Below are positions 1 through 5,384 of a stretch of DNA of 7,514 bases, piece after piece. The translations under genes and the position numbers were made by a program. Location: the NCBI GenBank assembly GCA_023436765.1, contig JAEZHX010000265.1:1-7514 (forward strand), written 5' to 3'. The DNA comes from Bacillota bacterium. GTDB taxonomy: Bacteria; Bacillota; Clostridia; Lachnospirales; Lachnospiraceae. The notes under the pieces were generated by a model. The model was not told the origin of the DNA and ran no database searches. It saw only the letters and a list, made by a program, of their open reading frames with translations. The first letter of the stretch is position 1. The number at the start of each line of letters is the position of its first letter.

Positions 1-78
1 ATAGAGGGACTCGAACCCTCACGAAGTCGCCCTCGGCAGATTTTGAGTCTGCTGCGTCTGCCATTCCGCCACATCCGC
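1..78 (-). tRNA. tRNA-Leu (anticodon CAA), 3' end cut by window edge
   Basis: Read on the minus strand, the gene begins GCGGATG (78 down to 72) and has an anticodon stem GCAGA/TCTGC around the seven-base loop CTCAAAA (47 to 41). The anticodon is therefore CAA (45-43), which decodes UUG leucine. A long extra arm lies between the anticodon stem and the T arm, as expected for class II tRNA-Leu. The T arm is GAGGG-TTCGAGT-CCCTC (20 to 4). The last three visible bases, TAT, pair with the inner acceptor bases (ATG, one G-U pair). About four acceptor bases, the discriminator and any encoded CCA lie beyond the left edge. The gene diverges from the protein-coding genes to its right. Confidence 0.95.
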
Positions 79-94
79 ATCAGTGACGAGGTTT

Positions 95-123
95 ATTCTA
101 TCACAATTGGTTTTATTATTCAA
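95..123 (-). promoter_or_regulatory. sigma-A-like promoter of tRNA-Leu
   Basis: On the minus strand, TTGAAT (123-118) and TAGAAT (100-95) are separated by exactly 17 bases. The -10 box matches the consensus at 5 of 6 positions and the -35 box at 4 of 6. A TG one base upstream of the -10 box (TGA-TAGAAT) gives an extended -10. The mature tRNA 5' end at 78 lies 16 bases beyond the -10 box, leaving room for a short leader removed by RNase P. Confidence 0.65.
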
Positions 124-158
124 GCAGTAAAATAAAAAACTGACGGAATGGAAAGAGC

Positions 159-251
159 ATGAAGCTCGCCAAAAAGGTTACCATAGCCGATATCGTTATA
201 AATCCGGGTATGGAGTTAGCCGCAAGGATTGTTGAGGTGTTGCTGATATGA
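159..251 (+). CDS. possible 30-aa small protein or leader peptide, coupled to the next gene
   Basis: An ATG at 159 opens a 30-codon frame ending at TGA 249-251. This stop overlaps the ATG of the next gene at 248 in an ATGA arrangement, typical of translational coupling. The peptide begins MKLAKKVTIADIVINPGMEL and ends in an apolar stretch (IVEVLLI), so its C-terminal half could form an amphipathic or hydrophobic helix. A modest purine-rich site, GGAAAGAG (150-157), lies just upstream. The frame closes at TGA 141-143 with no other usual start, so ATG 159 is the only candidate. I do not recognise the peptide. It could instead be chance frame in a leader. The overlap and protein-like composition favour translation, but the length is too short to be sure. 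Confidence 0.45.
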   Translation: MKLAKKVTIADIVINPGMELAARIVEVLLI

Positions 252-769
252 CATGTAGTAAGGCACAGAGCCTGATTACTCCCTTTATCAATGATAAATT
301 GGAGCTTAGTGAATTAGAGGAATTTATCAGTCATGTCCATACCTGTGAGGAATGCAGGGAGGAGCTTGAGGTATATTATGCTCTTCTGACGGCGATGAAG
401 CAGTTGGATGAGGATCAGAACCTATCCGATGATTTCAGTCTTGAGTTGTCAGAGAAGCTGGAGAGAGACCAGGAGAAGATTATCCATGCCAAATTTCTCT
501 ATTACAGGAAGAGAGGGGTCATGATCGTAATCATTCTGCTTCTGACCACCTTCTTCAGCCTTCAGCATTATTTCACTCAGAAAGAGGAGAGGGTGAATAT
601 GATCACTGAGAGCAATTTCCGGCTTAGGATATCCTTCCGGGAGAAATATTACGAAGGCCTGAAGCAGGAGCTGAATTGGCGTCTGGAGGAACTGAATCAG
701 GAGCCGGCAAACGGGATAACGGCGATACCCTCTCCAATGGCAGAACCATATAGACCATATGGACAATAG
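248..769 (+). CDS. membrane-anchored zinc-finger (anti-sigma-like) protein
   Basis: The 173-aa protein has an N-terminal HxxxCxxC motif (H29, C33, C36, with C3 as a possible further ligand), the signature of the putative zinc-finger domain of anti-sigma factors (zf-HC2/ZAS). An acidic, probably helical segment follows (about 38-80). One membrane span lies at about 90-106, preceded by basic residues (YYRKRG), which predicts a cytoplasmic N-terminus. About 65 charged residues follow outside, with a proline-rich tail. Family knowledge suggests it binds and restrains a sigma factor or another cytoplasmic partner. No sigma factor gene is adjacent, so the partner is unknown and the anti-sigma role is inferred. 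The start is supported by GAGGTG (234-239), 8 bases upstream inside the small ORF, and by the ATGA overlap. No T-run terminator follows it. Confidence 0.75.
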   Translation: MTCSKAQSLITPFINDKLELSELEEFISHVHTCEECREELEVYYALLTAMKQLDEDQNLSDDFSLELSEKLERDQEKIIHAKFLYYRKRGVMIVIILLLTTFFSLQHYFTQKEERVNMITESNFRLRISFREKYYEGLKQELNWRLEELNQEPANGITAIPSPMAEPYRPYGQ

Positions 770-773
770 GCTG

Positions 774-802
774 TTGACTCGATCGTATAGTTGATTTAGG
801 AT
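774..802 (+). promoter_or_regulatory. possible sigma-A-like promoter upstream of the polA leader
   Basis: TTGACT (774-779, 5 of 6 to consensus) is followed after 17 bases by TAGGAT (797-802, 4 of 6). The overlapping GATAAT (800-805) fits the -10 consensus better but would need a 20-base spacer. If used, this promoter would give polA a leader of roughly 170 bases holding all the hairpins below. Read-through from the upstream gene is equally possible because no terminator is seen. Confidence 0.35.
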
Positions 803-811
803 AATAATAAA

Positions 812-829
812 GCGTAGTGAGAATACGCA
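812..829 (+). repeat. 18-base hairpin repeat, copy 1
   Basis: GCGTAGTGAGAATACGCA is identical to the copy at 892-909. Within it, GCGTA pairs with TACGC around the loop GTGAGAA. Its last bases overlap the next inverted repeat (GCAAAC-TT-GTTTGC, 827-840), so the two hairpins are mutually exclusive at their junction. Confidence 0.85.
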
Positions 830-861
830 AACTTGTTTGCAGTACTCGATCGGAGCTAAAG

Positions 862-882
862 ATCATGAACGAAGTTCATGAT
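862..882 (+). repeat. perfect 9-bp inverted repeat with GAA loop
   Basis: ATCATGAAC (862-870) and GTTCATGAT (874-882) are exact reverse complements separated by GAA. The sequence after it is ATACTAAAGG, without a T-run, so it is not an intrinsic terminator. It sits between the two 18-base repeats and probably belongs to the same composite element. Confidence 0.85.
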
Positions 883-891
883 ATACTAAAG

Positions 892-909
892 GCGTAGTGA
901 GAATACGCA
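892..909 (+). repeat. 18-base hairpin repeat, copy 2
   Basis: This is an exact second copy of the 812-829 repeat, 80 bases downstream and in the same orientation. Both copies are preceded by similar A-rich sequence (ATAATAAA and ATACTAAAG), so the shared unit may extend a little to the left. Confidence 0.85.
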
Positions 910-925
910 TATAAGAAGGGATAGC

Positions 926-935
926 AGAAAGGAGG
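926..935 (+). promoter_or_regulatory. distant strong Shine-Dalgarno of polA
   Basis: AGAAAGGAGG is a ten-base match to the sequence complementary to the usual 3' end of bacterial 16S rRNA. It lies 44 bases before the polA ATG at 980, which is too far for direct use. No ATG, GTG or TTG sits at a usable distance after it. A perfect stem-loop (937-972) fills the gap and, when folded, leaves 8 unpaired bases (936 and 973-979) between it and the ATG. No other good ribosome binding site lies close to the polA start. Confidence 0.7.
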
Positions 936-936
936 A

Positions 937-972
937 TTCCGTAAGAGGAAGGCGGGTTTACCACTTACGGAA
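937..972 (+). promoter_or_regulatory. stem-loop between Shine-Dalgarno and polA start
   Basis: TTCCGTAAG (937-945) and CTTACGGAA (964-972) are exact reverse complements, giving a 9-bp stem with an 18-base loop. The loop is A946 followed by GGAAGGCGGGTTTACCA (947-963). The same 17-mer with one change is found upstream of the pepD-like gene, also flanked by pairing bases. The stem starts one base after the Shine-Dalgarno and ends seven bases before the ATG, as expected for a hairpin that bridges the two. It could be a regulatory RNA structure, a protein-binding hairpin or a small inserted element. Confidence 0.75.
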
Positions 973-979
973 ACTATGG

Positions 980-3625
980 ATGGATAAAAAGATCGTCTTG
1001 ATTGATGGCCACAGCATCTTGAACCGGGCATTTTACGGACTGCCCGACATGACTACCTCACAGGGGGAGCATACAAATGCGGTTCTGGGCTTTATAAATA
1101 TTATGTTTCGTATTCTTGAGGAGGAGAAACCGGATTATCTGGCAGTTGCCTTTGATACCCATCATCCGACCTTTCGTCATGAGATGTATACCGAATATAA
1201 GGGAACCAGAAAGGGCATGCCCGAAGAACTAAGAGAGCAGGTCCCTGTGATGAAGGAAGTCCTCAAGGCTATGAACATCACTGTAATTGAAAAGCCGGGC
1301 TTTGAGGCAGATGATATCCTGGGAACCCTGGCTAAGACAGCCGAGAGAGAAGGCAACCGGGTGGCGCTGGTTTCCGGTGACCGCGATCTTCTACAGCTTG
1401 CCAGTAAGAAGATTAAGATCCGGATACCGAAGACAAAGAGGACCGGTACGGAGATAGAGGATTACCTCGAGGAGAATGTTATGGAGACATATCATGTTAC
1501 CCCGGAGCAATTCATTGATCTCAAAGGTCTGATGGGAGATGCCTCCGATAATATCCCCGGAGTTCCGGGCATCGGGGAGAAGACGGCCGCTAAACTGATC
1601 GAAGCCTATCATTCCATAGAAAATATCTATGAGCATCTGGAGGAAATGGCTCCCGGTAAGGTGTCCACAGCTCTACGGGAAAATCGTGAGTTGGCATTTC
1701 TGTCCAAAAAGCTTGCTACCATCTGTACGGATTGTGACCTTGGCTTTCAGATGGAGGATGCCGTACTGAAGAACCTGTATAATGAAAATGTGTATCTCTG
1801 GTTCAAGAAACTGGAGTTTAAGAACCTGCTGTCCAAATTCCAGACCGAGGAAGTGCAGCATAGCACCGGTATGGAGGAGCGTTTTGTACTCATAGAGGAT
1901 CTGAATGAGGCAGATAAGGTTTTTGCCGGTCTTGATGAGAATACTGCCCGTCCCGTCGGATTACAGATGATTACCGAAGGGGACAGGCTGCTTGGCCTTT
2001 CTGTCTGTACGGGTGAGGAGGAGGTCTATTTCCTGCGCAGCACAGGCTTTCTGACACCGGATTACCTGATGGAGAAGGCGAAGAAAGCAGGCGAGGGATA
2101 TCTGCTGTCCGTGATTGGGTTAAAGGAGCAGCTGCCCTTCCTTAAGGTGACTGAGAAGAACAATGTTTTTGACGCAGCGATCGCTGCCTATCTATTAAAT
2201 CCGCTGACAGATACCTATCATTACGACGATATCGCAAGGGATTATCTGGAGATGACCGTACCCTCCAGAGAGGATCTGTTGGGAAAGACCTCCTTAACTG
2301 AGGCAATTGATCAGAATACTGAAAAATTCTTGGCCTATGCCTGTTATTCCGCATATGTTGCCTTTCGGGCTGCACATAAGCTGAAGGATCTGCTGTTCCG
2401 GTCTGAGATGCTGCCCCTGTTTGAAACTGTAGAAATGCCTCTGATCTACACCCTCTATGATATGGAGAACAGAGGAATTCGTGTGAATAAAGAAGCGCTT
2501 AAGGAATATGGGGACAAGCTGGAGGTTGGAATTCTTTCACTGGAGAAGGATATCTATTCGATGGTGGGAGAGAGCTTCAACATTAATTCTCCAAAACAGC
2601 TGGGTGTTATTCTCTTTGAGAAGCTTAAGCTTCCCTTCGGGAAGAAGACGAAGACCGGCTATTCCACCTCGGCTGATATTCTGGAGAAGCTGCAGGGGGA
2701 ACATCCCGTAATTGCAAAGATTCTGGAATACCGACAGCTGACGAAGCTCAAATCCACCTATGCGGATGGTCTCGCAGGGTATATCAGGGAGGATGGACGC
2801 ATTCACGGACGCTTCCACCAGACCATCGCAGCCACGGGCAGAATCAGCAGCACAGATCCGAATCTGCAGAATATCCCGATTCGTATGGAGCTTGGCAGGC
2901 AGATCCGCAAGGTATTTATCCCGGAGGAGGGCTACTTGTTCCTGGATGCGGACTATTCCCAGATAGAGCTCAGGGTACTGGCCCATATGTCCGGGGATGA
3001 GAGACTGATTACTGCATATAAGGAAGCAAGGGATATTCACCGGATCACAGCCTCAGAGGTATTCCACACCCCGTTCGATGAAGTGACCCCCGCACAGCGC
3101 AGCAGTGCGAAGGCCGTGAACTTCGGTATCGTCTATGGCATCAGCTCCTTCGGACTGGGCCAGGATCTGAATATTACCAGAAAAGAAGCAGAGCGTTATA
3201 TAGAGAAATATTTTGAAACCTATCCTAAGATCAAGCATTATCTGGACCGTTTGGTTGCCCTCGCGAAGGAAGAGGGTTATTCCAAAACCTTATTTGGCAG
3301 ACGGAGACCTATCCCGGAGCTGACCTCCAGTAACTTCATGCAGCGTTCCTTCGGAGAACGGGTTGCGATGAACTCCCCGATTCAGGGTACGGCGGCAGAT
3401 ATCATCAAGATAGCGATGATCCGGGTAAACCAGAAGCTGAAGGAGAAGGGCATGCGTTCCAGATTACTGCTGCAGATTCACGATGAATTACTCGTAGAGA
3501 CCCATAAGGATGAGATCGCACAGGTGTCAAGAATCATGCTGGAGGAGATGCAGGGAGCAGCTGAGCTCGAGGTTCCCTTAGAGGCAGAGGTTAAGGAAGG
3601 TGCGAACTGGTTCGAAGCCAAATAA
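980..3625 (+). CDS. polA: DNA polymerase I
   Basis: This 881-aa family A polymerase fills gaps and removes RNA primers in Okazaki fragment maturation and excision repair. The N-terminal 5' nuclease domain (about 1-290) has its acidic metal ligands: D9, D59, E109/D111/D112, D134/D136 and D187/D190, plus a helix-hairpin-helix segment (GVPGIGEKTAAK). The middle 3'-5' exonuclease-like domain (about 300-490) lacks the DxE of motif I and the motif III aspartate (YACYSAY), keeping only the VFD of motif II, so proofreading is probably lost, as in Bacillus and Thermus Pol I. The polymerase domain has motif A DADYSQIELR (catalytic D658), motif B K711/F715/Y719 and motif C QIHDE (H834, D835, E836). The start is set by the canonical MDKKIVLIDG. 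An ATG at 976 is out of frame and stops after three codons. The initiation region is unusual; see the leader entries. Confidence 0.98.
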   Translation: MDKKIVLIDGHSILNRAFYGLPDMTTSQGEHTNAVLGFINIMFRILEEEKPDYLAVAFDTHHPTFRHEMYTEYKGTRKGMPEELREQVPVMKEVLKAMNITVIEKPGFEADDILGTLAKTAEREGNRVALVSGDRDLLQLASKKIKIRIPKTKRTGTEIEDYLEENVMETYHVTPEQFIDLKGLMGDASDNIPGVPGIGEKTAAKLIEAYHSIENIYEHLEEMAPGKVSTALRENRELAFLSKKLATICTDCDLGFQMEDAVLKNLYNENVYLWFKKLEFKNLLSKFQTEEVQHSTGMEERFVLIEDLNEADKVFAGLDENTARPVGLQMITEGDRLLGLSVCTGEEEVYFLRSTGFLTPDYLMEKAKKAGEGYLLSVIGLKEQLPFLKVTEKNNVFDAAIAAYLLNPLTDTYHYDDIARDYLEMTVPSREDLLGKTSLTEAIDQNTEKFLAYACYSAYVAFRAAHKLKDLLFRSEMLPLFETVEMPLIYTLYDMENRGIRVNKEALKEYGDKLEVGILSLEKDIYSMVGESFNINSPKQLGVILFEKLKLPFGKKTKTGYSTSADILEKLQGEHPVIAKILEYRQLTKLKSTYADGLAGYIREDGRIHGRFHQTIAATGRISSTDPNLQNIPIRMELGRQIRKVFIPEEGYLFLDADYSQIELRVLAHMSGDERLITAYKEARDIHRITASEVFHTPFDEVTPAQRSSAKAVNFGIVYGISSFGLGQDLNITRKEAERYIEKYFETYPKIKHYLDRLVALAKEEGYSKTLFGRRRPIPELTSSNFMQRSFGERVAMNSPIQGTAADIIKIAMIRVNQKLKEKGMRSRLLLQIHDELLVETHKDEIAQVSRIMLEEMQGAAELEVPLEAEVKEGANWFEAK

Positions 3626-3633
3626 ACGCTTCT

Positions 3634-3662
3634 TTGCCAGTAGCAGTGCATTGTAGGATAAT
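3634..3662 (+). promoter_or_regulatory. candidate sigma-A-like promoter for coaE
   Basis: TTGCCA (3634-3639) and GATAAT (3657-3662) are separated by exactly 17 bases, and each matches the consensus at 5 of 6 positions. They begin nine bases after the polA stop. Transcription would start near 3669 and give a leader of about 120 A-rich bases before coaE. That leader holds AGGACAAAG twice (3702-3710, 3724-3732) and the near-tandem decamers GATAGAGTAC/GATAAAGTAC (3742-3761). No hairpin terminator for polA is visible, so coaE may also be reached by read-through. Confidence 0.5.
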
Positions 3663-3788
3663 TTACAAACGAAATGAGATGCTCCATAGAAAAGACATAG
3701 CAGGACAAAGAATAAATAAGATAAGGACAAAGTGTTATATAGATAGAGTACGATAAAGTACAATAAAATATATTGGACCGGTGATAAA

Positions 3789-4388
3789 ATGAAGGTAATA
3801 GGAATTACAGGAGGAATCGGCAGCGGCAAATCCCTGGTTGCTCATATACTAAAGGATAAATATAATGCTTATATCGTAAATACGGATAAGATCGCGAAGG
3901 AACAGATGGAGCCGGGGGGCATAAGCTATCCCGGAGTGATCGATTACTTCGGAACAGAAATCCTGAAGGAGGATGGATCCATCGACAGCCGGAAGCTCTC
4001 TCAGATTGTATTTGAAGATACGGACAAGCGCAATATGATCAACCGACTGACCCATCCGAATGTACTTCTGGCGGTAGAGAGGGAGAAGGAAGCAGTCCGA
4101 GCCGGAGGAGCGCACCCCTACTTTATTATTGAGACAGCACTGATGATTGAGTCGGGCTATGCATCAGCCTGCGACGAGGTATGGTATGTACAGGCTTCTA
4201 AAGAGATCCGTCGTGAGCGGCTGAAATCAGATCGCGGTTACTCCGATGAGAAGATCAACGCGATCTTCTCAAGCCAGAGCAAGGATGAGGACTTCCTTCG
4301 TCACTTTACAACTGTAATCACCAATAACGGCGATATCTCAGACCTGGAAGAGCGAATAGCAAATGTCTTGACAAAACACCGTGAATGA
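3789..4388 (+). CDS. coaE: dephospho-CoA kinase
   Basis: This 199-aa cytoplasmic P-loop kinase catalyses the last step of coenzyme A synthesis, ATP-dependent phosphorylation of the ribose 3'-hydroxyl of dephospho-CoA. The Walker A motif GGIGSGKS lies at residues 8-15. NTDKIAKE (with D33) matches the conserved substrate-binding D-K-I segment, and LTHPNV is a family hallmark. The lid-type arginine-rich stretch RRERLKSDRGYSDE follows in the C-terminal half. Length is normal for the family (about 190-210). The start follows GGTGAT (3780-3785), three bases before ATG, a weak site that fits only the 3' part of the Shine-Dalgarno consensus, so initiation may be modest. It lies 163 bases after polA; polA-coaE linkage is common in Firmicutes. 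Confidence 0.96.
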   Translation: MKVIGITGGIGSGKSLVAHILKDKYNAYIVNTDKIAKEQMEPGGISYPGVIDYFGTEILKEDGSIDSRKLSQIVFEDTDKRNMINRLTHPNVLLAVEREKEAVRAGGAHPYFIIETALMIESGYASACDEVWYVQASKEIRRERLKSDRGYSDEKINAIFSSQSKDEDFLRHFTTVITNNGDISDLEERIANVLTKHRE

Positions 4389-4396
4389 GGGATACT
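4368..4396 (+). promoter_or_regulatory. candidate promoter for walJ inside the end of coaE
   Basis: A perfect TTGACA (4368-4373) in the last codons of coaE is followed after 17 bases by GATACT (4391-4396, 4 of 6 to the -10 consensus). It would start transcription at about 4403, giving a leader of about 50 bases for the downstream hydrolase. The coding context of the -35 box means part of the match could be chance. Confidence 0.4.
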
Positions 4397-4414
4397 CAGT
4401 TAGAATATGAAGAA

Positions 4415-4427
4415 GCCGCAAGGCGGC
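4415..4427 (+). other. short GC hairpin in the coaE-walJ gap
   Basis: GCCGC (4415-4419) and GCGGC (4423-4427) pair around AAG to give five G-C pairs. No T-run follows, so it is not an intrinsic terminator. It lies near the 5' end of a transcript from the candidate promoter at 4368 and could stabilise that end or protect the upstream 3' end after processing. Confidence 0.4.
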
Positions 4428-4451
4428 GACATGAAGGATAGGTAGACTAAA

Positions 4452-5243
4452 ATGAAATTATGCAGTATAGCAAGCGGCAGCAGCGGGAATTGCATCTATG
4501 TCGGCAGCAACCGGACGAATCTTCTGGTGGATGCCGGTGTCAGCGCCAAGAAGATCGAGTATGGCTTATGTGGGATTGACATCCATCCGGAAAGCCTGGA
4601 GGGAATTCTGGTTACCCATGAGCATTCCGACCATATCTCGGGGCTTGGAGTTCTTGCGAGAAAATATAATATACCAATTTATGCAACCCATGAAACAATC
4701 GGAGCAATCAGGAGGATCAAGGCAATCGGTGAGATGAATGAAGCCTTATTCCATCCTGTCAAACCGAAGGAAGCATTTCTGATTAATGATATTCTGGTGG
4801 AGCCCTTTGCCACCTCCCATGATGCCTCGAATCCCGTCTGCTATACAATGTCCTCCGAGGGACATAAGGTTGGAATCGCCACAGATCTGGGAATGTATGA
4901 TGATGAAATTGTTTCCTGCCTACAGGCCTCTGATTTGCTGATGATTGAGGCAAATCATGATGTAAATATGCTGATGGTAGGACGATATCCATATTATCTG
5001 AAGCAGAGAATTCTGGGGAACAGAGGACATCTGTCCAATGATACCTCAGCAGATCTGATCAGCAAGCTCTTAAGCCCCAAATTACGATATGTACAATTAG
5101 CTCATCTGAGCAAAGAAAATAATTACGAGGAGCTGGCCTATGAAACGGTCTGTTGCGAGCTGACCGACAGAGGCTGTGATTTCTCCTCGTTAAACTTAAC
5201 GGTTGCTCACAGGGATGTTCCGTCTCCGATGGTGTTACTGTAG
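4452..5243 (+). CDS. walJ: WalJ/YycJ-family metallo-beta-lactamase-fold hydrolase
   Basis: The 263-aa protein has the full metal-binding set of the metallo-beta-lactamase fold: THEHSDH at residues 55-61 (H56, H58, D60, H61), H123-D124 in TSHDAS, D145 in ATDLGM and H218 near the C-terminus. The opening MKLCSIASGSSGNCIYVG and the EANHD and RGHLSN segments match the YycJ/WalJ group. In Bacillus this gene closes the walRKHIJ cell-wall operon, and relatives have been described as exonuclease-type enzymes linked to DNA repair. Here it follows coaE by 63 bases with no wal genes visible, so a nucleic-acid role beside polA fits the context, as inference only. AGGT (4440-4443), 8 bases upstream, and AAGGA (4434-4438) are the likely ribosome binding sites. 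There is no signal peptide; it should be cytoplasmic. Confidence 0.9.
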   Translation: MKLCSIASGSSGNCIYVGSNRTNLLVDAGVSAKKIEYGLCGIDIHPESLEGILVTHEHSDHISGLGVLARKYNIPIYATHETIGAIRRIKAIGEMNEALFHPVKPKEAFLINDILVEPFATSHDASNPVCYTMSSEGHKVGIATDLGMYDDEIVSCLQASDLLMIEANHDVNMLMVGRYPYYLKQRILGNRGHLSNDTSADLISKLLSPKLRYVQLAHLSKENNYEELAYETVCCELTDRGCDFSSLNLTVAHRDVPSPMVLL

Positions 5244-5257
5244 TAAGAGATTTTAAA

Positions 5258-5292
5258 ACGGTATCTGCTCTTCGTAACGATAAGGATACCGT
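5258..5292 (+). other. 8-bp inverted repeat after walJ
   Basis: ACGGTATC (5258-5265) and GATACCGT (5285-5292) are exact reverse complements around a 19-base loop. On the plus strand the bases that follow (CAGAATCAGA) contain no T-run, so a normal intrinsic terminator is unlikely. TTTTAAAA lies just 5' of the stem. The remaining gap to the ACT gene has no clear promoter. A second small pairing, CTGT-CAT-ACAG, lies at about 5326-5336. Confidence 0.5.
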
Positions 5293-5384
5293 CAGAATCA
5301 GAGAGTATCGGTAGGATAGTGCAGCCTGTCATACAGCAGGAGGCCATTAGATAATTCATTCATTGAGAAAGGCATGGTAGCATT

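Larger units (their letters stand above)
777..909 (+). repeat. composite hairpin-rich repeat region in the polA leader
   Basis: This is the core of a 210-base gene-free stretch. It holds ACTCGATCG twice (777-785 and 844-852); an 18-base direct repeat (812-829, 892-909) that is itself a small hairpin; GCAAAC/GTTTGC (827-832/835-840); and a perfect 9-bp hairpin at 862-882. In addition, CTCGATCG (778-785) can pair with CGATCGGAG (847-855) with one bulged base, which would close an outer stem around the inner hairpins. No hairpin is followed by a T-run, so these are not intrinsic terminators, and there is no credible ORF. The build suggests an interspersed extragenic repeat or a structured leader RNA; I cannot tell which. 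Confidence 0.6.

Noticed and set aside
1..158. Integration site at the tRNA-Leu gene.
   Set aside because: No integrase, no duplicated tRNA end and no change in gene character are seen next to it.
862..882. Intrinsic terminator formed by the strong hairpin before polA.
   Set aside because: The sequence after the stem is ATACTAAAGG on the plus strand, with no T-run.
777..909. CRISPR-like array from the repeated 18-mer.
   Set aside because: There are only two copies, with a 62-base interval that itself contains hairpins, and no cas genes in the window.
2537..3040. 167-codon open frame on the minus strand.
   Set aside because: It lies entirely antisense to the conserved polymerase domain of polA and resembles no protein family.
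5338..5384. A second hairpin-bridged Shine-Dalgarno at the ACT gene (AGGAGG 5338-5343, CCAT 5344-5347 pairing with ATGG 5374-5377).
   Set aside because: The stem is only 4-5 bp around a 26-base loop, and a nearer site, GAGAAAGG (5365-5372), can serve the gene.
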